NCBI RefSeq assembly: GCF_009746625.1
Contig: NZ_VWXL01000077.1
Span: forward strand, 1 to 64,000
Source of the DNA: Caproicibacter fermentans
Lineage (GTDB): Bacteria; Bacillota; Clostridia; Oscillospirales; Acutalibacteraceae
Reading direction: 5' to 3'
Length of the DNA: 64,000 bases
In this document: positions 8,181 to 17,011 of the stretch, piece after piece
Layout: the number at the start of each line of letters is the position of its first letter
How positions within the stretch are numbered: position 1 is the first letter of the stretch
Program-made: the position numbers and the translations under genes
The notes under the pieces: generated by a model
What the model was told of the DNA's origin: nothing
The model's input: only the letters and a program-made list of their open reading frames with translations
Databases searched by the model: none

Positions 8181-9347
8181 ATGCGCGCACTAAAATCGAT
8201 TGCGAATTATATAAAACGAACGGACAAGCTTTACTGGCTTCTCATGATTCTGATTTCTTCTTACAGCCTTTTGTTGATGAAAACCGTTCCCAGTCCGGAA
8301 GGGAGAACAATGGGCTATTTTACCACGATGCTTGTGGCGGTGATCGGCGGATTTGTCGGAGCATTCCTTTTTTCATTCATCGATTACAGGGAAATAACAA
8401 ATTTCTGGTATGTTGTTGCGGGATTTTGTTTGTTCCTGATTATCTATACGCAGCTTTTTGGTTCTGCCGTCGTCAACAGCGGTGGCGTTAATGCCAAGGC
8501 GTGGATTTATTTGCCCGGCGGCCTGACGTTTCAGCCGAGCGAGCTGGTGAAAATAGGATTTATCCTGACATTTTCAAAACATCTTTCAGCGCTGGAAGAG
8601 CGGAGCCTTTTAAAGTCTCCTGTCCATATTGTTTTACTTGCTTTACACGCGATGGTTCCCGTCGTCCTGGTGCATTTTCAGGGGGACGACGGTACGGCTG
8701 TGATTTTTTTCTGCATGTTCCTTGCCATGTCGTTCGGAGCGGGAATCCAGCTGAGGTATTTCGCTGCGTTGATGGTATCCGTCGGTGTGGCTTTTCCGCT
8801 TGCGTGGAAGTATGTTCTCAAGGATTATCAGAAGGAGCGCCTTCTGGTTACTTATCGGCTTGATTCCGATCCAAATGCGGCTTTGCAATATGCATATCAG
8901 CAAATTCAGGGGCGGCTTTCCATCGGGAGCGGCGGACTGTGGGGACGCGGCTTGTTTCAAAGTCCCCGGGTCAATCGTTCGATCGTGCCGGTTCAGCAGA
9001 GCGACTTTGTTTTTTCAGTAGCCGGCGAACAGCTTGGCTTTATCGGCTGCACGGCAATCATGCTTCTGCTTCTGCTTTACCTCTTGCATACGCTTCGTGT
9101 TGCCCGCAAATCAACGGATCTGCTCGGCAGCTGCATTTGCATGGGCTTTTTCGGCATGATCGCGGCGCAGGCCGTTTTTAATCTGGGGATGTGCCTCGAC
9201 CTTTTGCCGGTCATGGGTGTGACGCTTCCGTTTTTCAGCTATGGCGGATCTTCGGCCATTTGCCTTTACTTTGGTTTTGGGTTGGTTTTAAATGTTTATA
9301 TGCATCGCGTCAACACGGATAAGGTCGTCTTAAAACGAAGAATTTGA
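8181..9347 (+). CDS. rodA: SEDS peptidoglycan polymerase (RodA/FtsW/SpoVE family)
   Basis: A 388-aa polytopic membrane protein, with about ten hydrophobic segments. SEDS proteins polymerise lipid II glycan strands together with a class B penicillin-binding protein. Signatures present: FQPSELVK, the loop VPVQQSDFVFSVAGEQLG, whose Asp aligns with the catalytic Asp region of RodA, and the C-terminal CLDLLPVMGVTLPFFSYGGS. The usual QPDLGTA motif reads QGDDGTA here: the Asp is kept but flanking residues differ, so this is a diverged member. Start ATG after GAGGTG; own promoter and terminator, so a single-gene unit. RodA is my best subgroup guess from the short N-terminus; FtsW or SpoVE-like roles remain possible. 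No partner PBP lies nearby. Confidence 0.88.
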   Translation: MRALKSIANYIKRTDKLYWLLMILISSYSLLLMKTVPSPEGRTMGYFTTMLVAVIGGFVGAFLFSFIDYREITNFWYVVAGFCLFLIIYTQLFGSAVVNSGGVNAKAWIYLPGGLTFQPSELVKIGFILTFSKHLSALEERSLLKSPVHIVLLALHAMVPVVLVHFQGDDGTAVIFFCMFLAMSFGAGIQLRYFAALMVSVGVAFPLAWKYVLKDYQKERLLVTYRLDSDPNAALQYAYQQIQGRLSIGSGGLWGRGLFQSPRVNRSIVPVQQSDFVFSVAGEQLGFIGCTAIMLLLLLYLLHTLRVARKSTDLLGSCICMGFFGMIAAQAVFNLGMCLDLLPVMGVTLPFFSYGGSSAICLYFGFGLVLNVYMHRVNTDKVVLKRRI

Positions 9348-9366
9348 CCCTGCATGACAATGAAAT

Positions 9367-9415
9367 GAGCTGCTTTCCGGAATATAAATCCGAAAAGCAG
9401 CTCTCTTTTTTATTT
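9367..9415 (+). terminator. Intrinsic terminator after the SEDS gene
   Basis: Arms GAGCTGCTTTCCGG (9367-9380) and CCGAAAAGCAGCTC (9390-9403), with one mismatch and a 9-nt loop, are followed by CTTTTTTATTT. The tail overlaps the stop of the convergent DUF3006 gene. Confidence 0.85.
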
Positions 9416-9607
9416 CTTCTTTTTTTTCTTTGCGAGGGTGGCTTCCCGATCAATGGTCAGCGTTCCCTCCGTATCGTCGACGATCAAAACGTCACCCGCA
9501 GAGGCGCCTTGCGGCAGCTCTGAGATTTCAATCGCATAATACTTCTGGTTTTCGTCCTCACAGATTGCATAGATCCCTTCCATGCGGCTGATTGTGATTG
9601 ATTTCAT
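9410..9607 (-). CDS. DUF3006 domain protein
   Basis: A 65-aa protein matching the DUF3006 pattern: a short beta-rich start (ITISRMEGIYAICEDENQKY), then LPQGASAGDVLIVDD and a Lys-rich tail of six lysines. The ATG at 9605-9607 is chosen because GGGAG sits 10 nt upstream; an in-frame GTG three codons earlier lies against the SD. Function is unknown. In many Firmicutes, DUF3006 genes sit next to a ComEC-like metallo-beta-lactamase gene, exactly as here (34 nt downstream of it), which suggests the two work together. Confidence 0.85.
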   Translation of the reverse strand: MKSITISRMEGIYAICEDENQKYYAIEISELPQGASAGDVLIVDDTEGTLTIDREATLAKKKKKK

Positions 9608-9641
9608 AAAAGCCACTCTCCCTGATTGTGATAGATTCTTT

Positions 9642-10568
9642 TTATTTCTCAGTCTTTACGGAAATTGTTTTACCATCCGTAAGAAAGAGGATGGTTCCGT
9701 TGACATCCGTTCGGTAAGTTTTTATTCCGGATCGGTACAGCCGTTCCAGAACATCGTTCTTTGGCAGCTTGTTGCGGTCATACCCAACCGATATTGCAGC
9801 ATAGGACGGATGAACCGCCTGCAAAAATTCGGGAGTGGTGGATGTGCTGCTGCCGTGATGACCCACTTTTAAAACGTTTGCGGACAGAGCTTCTCCCGCG
9901 TTTAAAAGGCTTTCTTCCTCTTCCTTTTCCATGTCCCCCGTAAGCAGGAACCGTATGTTCTGATAACGTAGCAACAGGACTACGGAGGAGTTGTTGGTAC
10001 TCTCGCCGGGGGTAACAGGCCCTAACACACGGATGTCCATTTCGCCCAAAGAAAACTTGTCTCCGGCGTTCAGATTTTCTTGAGCCATCCCTTTCCGCTT
10101 CAGCGCATCCATTGTGTCACGGTAGGCTGAATCCTGTGGAATTAAATCCGGTTTGACTTTGGAATCAAAAAAATGCTTGACGGGAAAACTCTTCAGAATA
10201 TATTTTAATCCGCCGATGTGATCTTCATCCGGATGCGTATTGACAACATATTCCAGACTTGAGGTTCCTCTTTGTTTTAAATACCGGACAACATCTTCTC
10301 CCCGTTCCGGCGTGCCGCCGTCCACCAGCATGCTTTTTCCTCCGCATTCAATCAAAATGCTGTCCGCCTTTCCAACGTCCAGGACATGGACGGAAGCGGG
10401 CCAGCCGTCGGTGCAGGAGGAAAAATCGCTGAGGCCGAAAAAAGAGAGGACTCCGGGCCACAGGGAAGAGGCGCCGAACGGAACCGCCGACGCGGCAAGA
10501 ACCCCCAGAAGGAGACAAGCCAAGGCGGCGCAGCGTTTACGGCTGACAAAAAAGGAAGAAATTTTCAT
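9642..10568 (-). CDS. Secreted/membrane-anchored MBL-fold hydrolase, ComEC C-domain type
   Basis: A 308-aa protein with an N-terminal hydrophobic segment (about 12-36) after a Lys/Arg start, so either a signal peptide or an anchor, followed by a metallo-beta-lactamase domain like the one at the end of ComEC/Rec2. Motifs in order: VHVLDVGKADSILIE, the metal-binding NTHPDEDHIGGL, LLTGDM and VLKVGHHGSSTSTT. It lacks the ComEC channel domain. Stand-alone members are predicted extracellular phosphodiesterases or nucleases. It begins 1 nt after the ftsK stop (TGAG-ATG), so it is probably translated by coupling; its own Shine-Dalgarno is weak. It is followed by DUF3006. Substrate unknown; DNA is a reasonable guess given the ComEC relationship. 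Confidence 0.85.
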   Translation of the reverse strand: MKISSFFVSRKRCAALACLLLGVLAASAVPFGASSLWPGVLSFFGLSDFSSCTDGWPASVHVLDVGKADSILIECGGKSMLVDGGTPERGEDVVRYLKQRGTSSLEYVVNTHPDEDHIGGLKYILKSFPVKHFFDSKVKPDLIPQDSAYRDTMDALKRKGMAQENLNAGDKFSLGEMDIRVLGPVTPGESTNNSSVVLLLRYQNIRFLLTGDMEKEEEESLLNAGEALSANVLKVGHHGSSTSTTPEFLQAVHPSYAAISVGYDRNKLPKNDVLERLYRSGIKTYRTDVNGTILFLTDGKTISVKTEK

Positions 10569-10569
10569 C

Positions 10570-13047
10570 TCAGGTTCCCGTTTCCGGCTCCGAGTCGGAT
10601 TTCTGCATGTTCATTTCAAGATATTGCTGGTGCGTGATCAGCACCTGACGCGGCTTGGAGCCGTCCCTGGGGCCGACAACGCCCATCTGTTCCATTTCGT
10701 CGATCAGTCTTCCCGCCCGTGCGTAACCGAGCCTTAGACGGCGCTGGAGCAGAGAAGTGGAGGCCTGACCGGCTTCGACGATGCATTTGATGGCGTCAGG
10801 CATCATTGGGTCACCGCTTTCCTCCGAGCCGGAGGAAGAGGAATCGCCTTTTTCTGCGGCGGCGTTTCGCTCAATTTCCTCGGCAATGTTTTCGTTATAG
10901 TCCGCTTCCTGGGACTTTTTGACGAATCCGACGATGGATTCGATCTCACTGTCGCTGACAAAGCATCCCTGAATGCGGATCGGCTTCTGAGAACCGACGG
11001 GGGAAAACAGCATATCGCCCCGCCCCAGAAGCTTTTCGGCGCCGCCCATGTCCAGGATCGTTCTGGAGTCCACCTGGGAAGATACGGCGAAAGCGATACG
11101 GCTTGGTATATTTGCCTTAATAATTCCCGTGATGACGTCGACCGACGGACGCTGCGTGGCAATGACCAGATGCATCCCCGCCGCGCGGGCCATTTGAGCA
11201 AGACGGCAGATCGAATCCTCAACCTCGTTCGGAGCTGCCATCATCAGGTCTGCAAGCTCGTCGATAATGATGACAATTTGAGGCATATGCTCCATCGGCT
11301 GACCTTCGTCGTCCTGATAGTTGCTCTGTGCGGCCAGCGAGTTATAGGCGGACAGATCCCGCACGTTCCGCGCGGCAAAGATCTTGTACCGCTTCAGCAT
11401 TTCGTTGACAGCCCAGCCCAGCGCGCCCGCGGCTTTCCTCGGATCGGTCACGACGGGGACCAGCAGGTGGGGAATTCCGTTGTAAATTCCAAGCTCCACG
11501 ACCTTTGGATCGATCATCAAAAATCGAACGTCTTCCGGAGAGGATTTATACAGCAGGCTGATAATCATGGAGTTGATACAAACCGATTTACCGGAGCCGG
11601 TGGCGCCGGCAATCAGCAGATGGGGCATTTTAGCAAGATCCGAGACAGCGACTCCGCCCGCAATGTCCCGCCCCAGAGCGACGGTCAAATGACTTCTTGC
11701 AACGGTGAAACTGTTGCTTTCAATCAGCTCGCGCATCCGGACAACCGTGTTTTTCTTGTTCGGAACTTCAATTCCGACCGCAGCTTTGCCCGGAATCGGC
11801 GCTTCGATTCGAAGCCCCGCGGTGGCAAGGTTCATGGAGAGGTCGTCGGATAGATTGGTGATCTTGCTGATTTTTACCCCGCTTGCGGGCTGCAGCTCAT
11901 AGCGTGTGACCGCCGGGCCGCGGCTGTACCCAACAAAGGAGGTCTGAACCCCGAAGCTATTCAGCGTGTCGACTAACTGCCGACCGTTGGTTTGAATTTC
12001 ACTGATTGCTTCCTGTTCGCTCAATTCGCGCGTTGTCTCCAGCATCGAAATGGGCGGAGTGTGATATTCCCCGTCCTGCGGAGGATCGGCTGCGGGAGGA
12101 GCTGCCTTGACGGAGGATTTTTCCGGAGTGCTTTTTTCCAGTTCAGGAGAGGAATCCGGTTTGACCGGCGGTTCCGCCTGTTCTCCATCGGAGGCGGATT
12201 TACACGGTTCTTGCGGCTTTTGCTCTTGTTCCGGCTGCACGGAGGGAACTCCGATTGAGAAAACCTTTTCCAGCTGTTCCAGCTTTTCATTTTTCTTGAG
12301 GGGCTTTTTATTTTGTGAGCGGACCGGGTGAAGCGGAAGCCCGTCGTCGTCGAGCGCGATGTCGATGCTCAGATTTTCGCGATTGCGTTCAATCCTCTTT
12401 TCGCGCGCCGTATCAAAGCCGTTTTTTACTATTCCGGCCGGTTTGGCGACGGTGCGGAATAATTGAATCAGGCTTGTCCCGGTCAAGACCATAATGGCGA
12501 CGAAGAGCAGCAGTAAAATAACAATTTTAGATCCTAGCGGCCCGAGGGCGGCGACAATCGGGATTCCAAGAAGACCGCTGAAAAAACCGGAACCCGCGTG
12601 TTCCGTTCCTTCCGTGTAGAGAGTTACAAGGCTTGTCCAGAACGAATGGAGGGTTACGCTTTTGCTGACGGAAAAAATATAAGCCGAAGCACAGAAGAGG
12701 GCAATGATTACGATCATCAGAACCAATTTTCCGCCGGTATGGGTTCCCTGCCGTTCCAGAGCGGTTATGATGGATATGTACAAGAGCAGGACAGGCCACA
12801 GGATCGCCCAGCTGCCAAACAGGCCGAGAAGCACGTTGTGAAACCAGTGCCATATGTGGTCACCGCTGATCAGAACGAGACAAAACATCAAAATGGAGCA
12901 GGCAAACAGAACAACGGCATAGATCTGGCTTTTTTGTTTGTTTGCCTGTGCGCTTCGCATGGCTGCGGAAGCGCCGTTTTTTGCGGAAGCCGTTTTTTTA
13001 ACCGCCGGCTTTGCGGCGCGTTTTTTTCTGTTTTTTTGATTTGCCAA
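10570..13047 (-). CDS. ftsK: DNA translocase FtsK/SpoIIIE
   Basis: Septal DNA pump that moves chromosome termini at division and the forespore chromosome in sporulation. The product is about 825 aa: a basic N-terminus, four hydrophobic segments (about 44-66, 74-97, 110-131, 160-196), a Pro/Glu-rich linker (about 250-335), the motor with Walker A GATGSGKS (about 481-488) and Walker [13 protein letters not shown], and a C-terminal gamma winged helix (from about [20 protein letters not shown]) that reads polar KOPS/SRS sites. Start: a GTG at 13054-13056 lies inside AAGGTG, so the TTG at 13045-13047, 6 nt after it, fits better. Located 12 nt after uppP. The tepA-spoIIIE neighbourhood resembles that of Bacillus subtilis, supporting the SpoIIIE assignment. 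Confidence 0.95.
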   Translation of the reverse strand: MANQKNRKKRAAKPAVKKTASAKNGASAAMRSAQANKQKSQIYAVVLFACSILMFCLVLISGDHIWHWFHNVLLGLFGSWAILWPVLLLYISIITALERQGTHTGGKLVLMIVIIALFCASAYIFSVSKSVTLHSFWTSLVTLYTEGTEHAGSGFFSGLLGIPIVAALGPLGSKIVILLLLFVAIMVLTGTSLIQLFRTVAKPAGIVKNGFDTAREKRIERNRENLSIDIALDDDGLPLHPVRSQNKKPLKKNEKLEQLEKVFSIGVPSVQPEQEQKPQEPCKSASDGEQAEPPVKPDSSPELEKSTPEKSSVKAAPPAADPPQDGEYHTPPISMLETTRELSEQEAISEIQTNGRQLVDTLNSFGVQTSFVGYSRGPAVTRYELQPASGVKISKITNLSDDLSMNLATAGLRIEAPIPGKAAVGIEVPNKKNTVVRMRELIESNSFTVARSHLTVALGRDIAGGVAVSDLAKMPHLLIAGATGSGKSVCINSMIISLLYKSSPEDVRFLMIDPKVVELGIYNGIPHLLVPVVTDPRKAAGALGWAVNEMLKRYKIFAARNVRDLSAYNSLAAQSNYQDDEGQPMEHMPQIVIIIDELADLMMAAPNEVEDSICRLAQMARAAGMHLVIATQRPSVDVITGIIKANIPSRIAFAVSSQVDSRTILDMGGAEKLLGRGDMLFSPVGSQKPIRIQGCFVSDSEIESIVGFVKKSQEADYNENIAEEIERNAAAEKGDSSSSGSEESGDPMMPDAIKCIVEAGQASTSLLQRRLRLGYARAGRLIDEMEQMGVVGPRDGSKPRQVLITHQQYLEMNMQKSDSEPETGT

Positions 13048-13059
13048 ACGGCACACCTT

Positions 13060-14013
13060 CTATCCGTTAAAGTTCAGTATGGCCCCGCTTACAATGTTGA
13101 TTCCCGTGCGGTGCTCCAAAAATCCAGCCACTGCGACAATGACACCCAGCACAAGCGTGTAAATCGCGAAAACCGCAAGATGACCGGAATTCACCATCCA
13201 TCGCAGGAGCAAAATCGCAAGAAATCCGACCAGCGCGGCGGATACAATTCCTGACAGAATCACCCAGGCCGGTACGGATGGGGGTGCGGAAAGGGCCTCC
13301 TTCGTTTCCAGAGCGGCCGCAGCCAGAATGGAGGGAATTCCAAGAACGAAGGAGTAATCCAGCGCTGTTTTCCGGCTGATTCCGCGAATCAATCCGGCGG
13401 AAAGCGTGGAGCCGGAGCGGGATAAGCCCGGAAACAGGGCGGCCGCACACTGCATGAGCCCGACTGACAGCGCGTCGCCCGCGTTATATTCCTTTCTTCC
13501 GGAGTAAGGCCTTGAACCGGGTCTCTTTCCCTTATTATGTATTTTTGCGTCCTGCCGCGAGAAAAAAATACCGGCCGACAGCAGAAGCCCTGTCGCAATC
13601 AAAGAAAAGCCCTCCACCAGAATGTCTCCGTCGGTGGCCCATTGATTCGCGAAATCTTTCAGCCTTCGGCCGGAACCGGGAACAGGCAGAAAAAGCAGAA
13701 ACAAAGGAACAAGGCTGAGGAAAAGCATCAGAAGCATCCGCCGGTTCGGACTCATTCGTTTCGCAGTAAAGTTTTTCGTGGCAAGATCGCGAATCATAGA
13801 AAAAAACTCAAGCAAAAGCCGCCAAACCAGTTTGTAATAAACGGCAAGCACCGCAGCCAGAGTACCCAGATGAAGCATTACGTCAAAGAAGAGACTCGGC
13901 TGCTGTATTCCCAGAAAATGCTGGCTCAGCGACAGATGGCCGCTGCTGGAAACGGGCAGGAATTCCGTCGCACCCTGAATGATTCCCTCAAGAATCGCCT
14001 GAAGAACCGTCAT
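13060..14013 (-). CDS. uppP: Undecaprenyl-diphosphatase UppP (BacA)
   Basis: Integral membrane phosphatase that recycles undecaprenyl pyrophosphate to the lipid carrier used in wall synthesis; it can confer bacitracin tolerance. A 317-aa polytopic protein with both family signatures: EFLPVSSSGHL near the N-terminus and ALFPGLSRSGSTLSAG in the second half. The ATG at 14011-14013 has GGAGG 7 nt upstream; ten upstream in-frame codons are excluded. A hydrophilic, Arg/Lys-rich loop (about 155-180) is longer than in many homologues. It lies between tepA (45-nt gap) and ftsK (12-nt gap). Confidence 0.95.
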   Translation of the reverse strand: MTVLQAILEGIIQGATEFLPVSSSGHLSLSQHFLGIQQPSLFFDVMLHLGTLAAVLAVYYKLVWRLLLEFFSMIRDLATKNFTAKRMSPNRRMLLMLFLSLVPLFLLFLPVPGSGRRLKDFANQWATDGDILVEGFSLIATGLLLSAGIFFSRQDAKIHNKGKRPGSRPYSGRKEYNAGDALSVGLMQCAAALFPGLSRSGSTLSAGLIRGISRKTALDYSFVLGIPSILAAAALETKEALSAPPSVPAWVILSGIVSAALVGFLAILLLRWMVNSGHLAVFAIYTLVLGVIVAVAGFLEHRTGINIVSGAILNFNG

Positions 14014-14058
14014 GCAAGTTCCTCCGTTATGTAAGGGCGGCACGGGGCCGTCCCGTAT

Positions 14059-14805
14059 TTATTTGGACTGTTTCCCTCTGAGTGCTTTTTGCGGTTCTGA
14101 TGATTTCCTTTTTTCTTTTTTTTTCTTTCTTTCGTCAATCATTTCGTAAAGGCAATCGACCGCGTCGGAAAGGCTGCCGAGAGAATCGATCAGGCCCTCT
14201 CGAACCGCGTCCATCCCTTCCAGAACCGAGCCGATGTCAAGAACAAGTTCCTGTGTGTTCATGGAAAGCTCCGTCAGGCGATCGGCGGAAATTTTGGAAT
14301 GCCCGGTCACGAATTTTGTGATTCTTTTCTGCATTCTTTCAAAATAGTCCAGAGTTTGAGGAACGCCGAGCGTCAGGCCGTTCATCCGCACAGGGTGCAG
14401 CGTCATCGTCGCGCTGGGGACGATAAACGAATGCTTGGCCGCGACGGCAAGCGGAACCCCAATGGAATGCCCGCCGCCCAGAACGATCGATACAGTCGGC
14501 TTCTTCATGCCCGCAATCAGCTCCGCAAGAGCCAGTCCGGCTTCCACGTCGCCGCCGACGGTGTTGAGCATAATCAGCAGGCCGTCGATTTCCCGGTCTT
14601 CGTCAATCGCAACCAGCTGAGGAATCACATGTTCGTATTTCGTTGTCTTGTTTTGAGAAGGCAGAACGGTGTGGCCTTCAATCTGGCCGATGATGGTCAT
14701 GCATTGAATCAGGTGTTTTCCATCGCCGGTAATGATGGAACCCGAATCCACAATGTGGTCCATTGACCGACTTGTTCGTTCATCCTTGTTTTCTTCTTCG
14801 CTCAT
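14059..14805 (-). CDS. tepA: ClpP-family serine protease, TepA-like
   Basis: A 248-aa cytosolic ClpP/crotonase-fold protein related to B. subtilis TepA (YmfB). Nucleophile S114 in GGGHSIGVP and H137 in TMTLHPVR match the Ser-His pair. The N-terminus (about 1-25) is polar and the C-terminus is very Lys-rich ([11 protein letters not shown]), both unlike housekeeping ClpP. Start ATG with GGGAGGTG 6 nt upstream. First gene of the operon with uppP and ftsK. The TepA role proposed in Bacillus (assisting export, or degrading spore SASP proteins) is not certain and should not be transferred without test. Confidence 0.88.
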   Translation of the reverse strand: MSEEENKDERTSRSMDHIVDSGSIITGDGKHLIQCMTIIGQIEGHTVLPSQNKTTKYEHVIPQLVAIDEDREIDGLLIMLNTVGGDVEAGLALAELIAGMKKPTVSIVLGGGHSIGVPLAVAAKHSFIVPSATMTLHPVRMNGLTLGVPQTLDYFERMQKRITKFVTGHSKISADRLTELSMNTQELVLDIGSVLEGMDAVREGLIDSLGSLSDAVDCLYEMIDERKKKKEKRKSSEPQKALRGKQSK

Positions 14806-14891
14806 AATAGGCACCTCCCATAAGGCTTAGTTTGCCTTTGGAAGGGCATAACATACACGCGGGAGGTCAGCCCGCCCGCTAATTCATTGTT

Positions 14892-14920
14892 ATTATAACA
14901 TTTGTTCCCATATTCATCAA
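14892..14920 (-). promoter_or_regulatory. Promoter of the tepA-uppP-ftsK operon
   Basis: On the minus strand TTGATG (14915-14920), 17-bp spacer, perfect TATAAT (14892-14897). The resulting leader of about 80 nt contains two or three small hairpins, including GCGGG/CCCGC near 14861-14881 and AAGGC/GCCTT just before the Shine-Dalgarno. Confidence 0.75.
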
Positions 14921-14958
14921 CAAATTAAAAATCAAACAGAAAAATAATTCCGTTCGAA

Positions 14959-14976
14959 ATGTTAATTGATTGACAA
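14959..14976. promoter_or_regulatory. Rex operator (ROP box) at the acn promoter
   Basis: ATGTTAA-TTGA-TTGACAA matches the clostridial Rex consensus TTGTTAA-N4-TTAACAA at 12 of 14 defined positions. It overlaps the -35 element, the classical place for repression. The rex gene is the fourth gene downstream. Confidence 0.7.
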
Positions 14977-14998
14977 TAATTGAATTTTAATTCATAAT
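14970..14998 (+). promoter_or_regulatory. Promoter of acn-traX-icd-rex
   Basis: Perfect TTGACA (14970-14975), 17-bp spacer, CATAAT (14993-14998). The predicted start of transcription is about 60 nt upstream of the acn ATG. Confidence 0.75.
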
Positions 14999-15065
14999 AG
15001 TTTTGTCTATTCAAATTTGCAACTTTTACCGTATGGATTATTCAAGATGAGGAGAGGATTCCGAT

Positions 15066-17006
15066 ATGGGTCTGACACTGGCACAGAAAATTATAAAAAG
15101 TCATCTTGTCAGCGGCACTATGGCGGTTGGCAGCGAAATCGGCCTCAAAATAGACCAGACGTTAACGCAGGATGCCACGGGTACGATGGCATATATCGAA
15201 TTTGAGGCAATGGGTGTTCCAAGGGTTCGCACGGAACGCTCGGTTGCGTATGTCGATCACAATACGCTGCAAACCGGATTTGAAAACGCGGACGATCACC
15301 GTTTCATTCAGTCGGCCGCAAAAAAACACGGAATTTATTATTCAAGGCCGGGCAACGGCATTTGCCACCAGGTTCATCTGGAACGCTTCGGCATCCCGGG
15401 GAAAACCCTGATCGGTTCCGACAGCCACACTCCTACGGGCGGAGGCATCGGCATGCTGGCCATCGGGGCGGGCGGGCTGGATGTTGCCGTCGCGATGGGC
15501 GGGGGCCCATACTACATTACGATGCCGAAAATTCTGCGGGTTGTCCTTTCCGGCTCGCTTTCCCCCTGGGTCAGCGCGAAAGACGTGATTCTGGAGGTAC
15601 TCCGCCGCCTGTCGGTCAAAGGCGGAGTGGGCAAAATTCTGGAATATGCCGGGAATGGAGTAAAAACGCTGACGGTCCCGGAACGGGCCACCATTACGAA
15701 TATGGGCGCGGAGCTTGGCGCTACGACTTCTGTCTTCCCTTCGGATGAAGCCACATTGGACTTCTTGAAGGCACAGGGGAGGGAACAGGATTGGACGGAG
15801 CTGCACCCGGACCCGGACGCCGTCTATGACGAAACCATTGAAATCGATCTTTCGTCCATTGAACCTTTGGCGGCTTGCCCGCACAGTCCGGACTCCGTCA
15901 AACCGGTTCGGGAAATCGGACCGATTACGGTCGATCAGGTCTGCATCGGCTCCTGCACGAATTCTTCCCTGCGCGACATGATGCGTGTGGCGTCTATTCT
16001 GAAAGGCAAAACGATCAATCCCAATGTCAGTCTGTCGATTGCACCGGGTTCGCGGCAGGTGTACGGCATGCTCGCCGAAAACGGCGCGCTTGCCGACTTG
16101 ATCGGCGCGGGGGCAAGAATTCTGGAATGTGCCTGCGGTCCATGCATCGGAATGGGGCAATCCCCGAAATCGGCCGGAATTTCACTGCGGACGTTCAACC
16201 GAAATTTCCTCGGGCGTTCCGGCACAGCCGACGCCCAGATCTACCTTGTCGGACCGGAAACCGCGGCAGCCTCCGCGCTTTCGGGTGTGCTGACAGACCC
16301 CAGAACCCTGGGAGAGGAGCCCGCAATCAACTTTCCGGACTGTTTTGAGATCAACGACAATATGATTATCCCGCCTGCTTCCGAGGAGGAAGCGAAGGAT
16401 ATTCCGATCCTCCGCGGGCCGAACATCAAAGAACTTCCGGTTGCCGGTCCCCTTTCGGAAACCATCAAAGCCAAAACCCTTTTAAAGGTTGGGGACAACA
16501 TAACGACCGACCATATCATGCCTGCCGGCTCTAAAATTCTTCCGTACCGGTCGAATATTCCTTATCTTTCGCAGTTTTGCTTTGCCGTATGCGACAAGTC
16601 CTTTGCGCAGCGCTGCAGGGAAAACGGAAGCGGCATCATTGTCGGAGGCTCGAACTACGGGCAGGGGTCGTCCAGGGAACACGCTGCTCTGGTTCCGCTG
16701 TACCTCGGCGTCAAGGCCGTAATCGTTAAGAGCTTTGCAAGGATTCACTGTGCAAACCTTGTAAACGCCGGAATTCTTCCCTTGGTTTTTGAAAAGGAAA
16801 AGGATTATGATACGATCGACCAGATGGATGAACTGGAACTGAACGATGTCCGCGGCGCGGTTCAAGACGGGCGGACAATCACAATCTGCAACAGGACGAA
16901 AGGGACTTTCTTTCAGGCGAAGCCTGTGTTGAGCGAGCGCCAGCGCAGAATTGTTCTGGCGGGTGGTTTGCTGAACGACACAAGGGAACAAAACGGAAGG
17001 GCGTAA
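15066..17006 (+). CDS. acnA: Aconitate hydratase
   Basis: Interconverts citrate and isocitrate. This is the roughly 640-residue bacterial/mitochondrial-like form (646 aa). The [4Fe-4S] ligands are C297 (IGSCTNSS), C357 and C360 (CACGPCIGMG). Substrate-side motifs include GSDSHTPTGGGIGMLAIGAGG and the swivelling-domain GSNYGQGSSREHAALVP. Start ATG after AGGAGAGGATTCCGAT. First gene of an operon with icd, so aconitase and isocitrate dehydrogenase together form the oxidative half of a TCA route to 2-oxoglutarate and glutamate. A Rex box overlaps the promoter -35. I cannot rule out activity on other aconitase-family substrates, but the adjacent icd makes the assignment strong. Confidence 0.95.
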   Translation: MGLTLAQKIIKSHLVSGTMAVGSEIGLKIDQTLTQDATGTMAYIEFEAMGVPRVRTERSVAYVDHNTLQTGFENADDHRFIQSAAKKHGIYYSRPGNGICHQVHLERFGIPGKTLIGSDSHTPTGGGIGMLAIGAGGLDVAVAMGGGPYYITMPKILRVVLSGSLSPWVSAKDVILEVLRRLSVKGGVGKILEYAGNGVKTLTVPERATITNMGAELGATTSVFPSDEATLDFLKAQGREQDWTELHPDPDAVYDETIEIDLSSIEPLAACPHSPDSVKPVREIGPITVDQVCIGSCTNSSLRDMMRVASILKGKTINPNVSLSIAPGSRQVYGMLAENGALADLIGAGARILECACGPCIGMGQSPKSAGISLRTFNRNFLGRSGTADAQIYLVGPETAAASALSGVLTDPRTLGEEPAINFPDCFEINDNMIIPPASEEEAKDIPILRGPNIKELPVAGPLSETIKAKTLLKVGDNITTDHIMPAGSKILPYRSNIPYLSQFCFAVCDKSFAQRCRENGSGIIVGGSNYGQGSSREHAALVPLYLGVKAVIVKSFARIHCANLVNAGILPLVFEKEKDYDTIDQMDELELNDVRGAVQDGRTITICNRTKGTFFQAKPVLSERQRRIVLAGGLLNDTREQNGRA

Positions 17007-17011
17007 GAGAG

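Noticed and set aside
14861-14881. Terminator between tepA and acn
   Set aside because: GCGGG/CCCGC can pair but has no T-run on either strand; it lies in the 5' leader of the tepA transcript.
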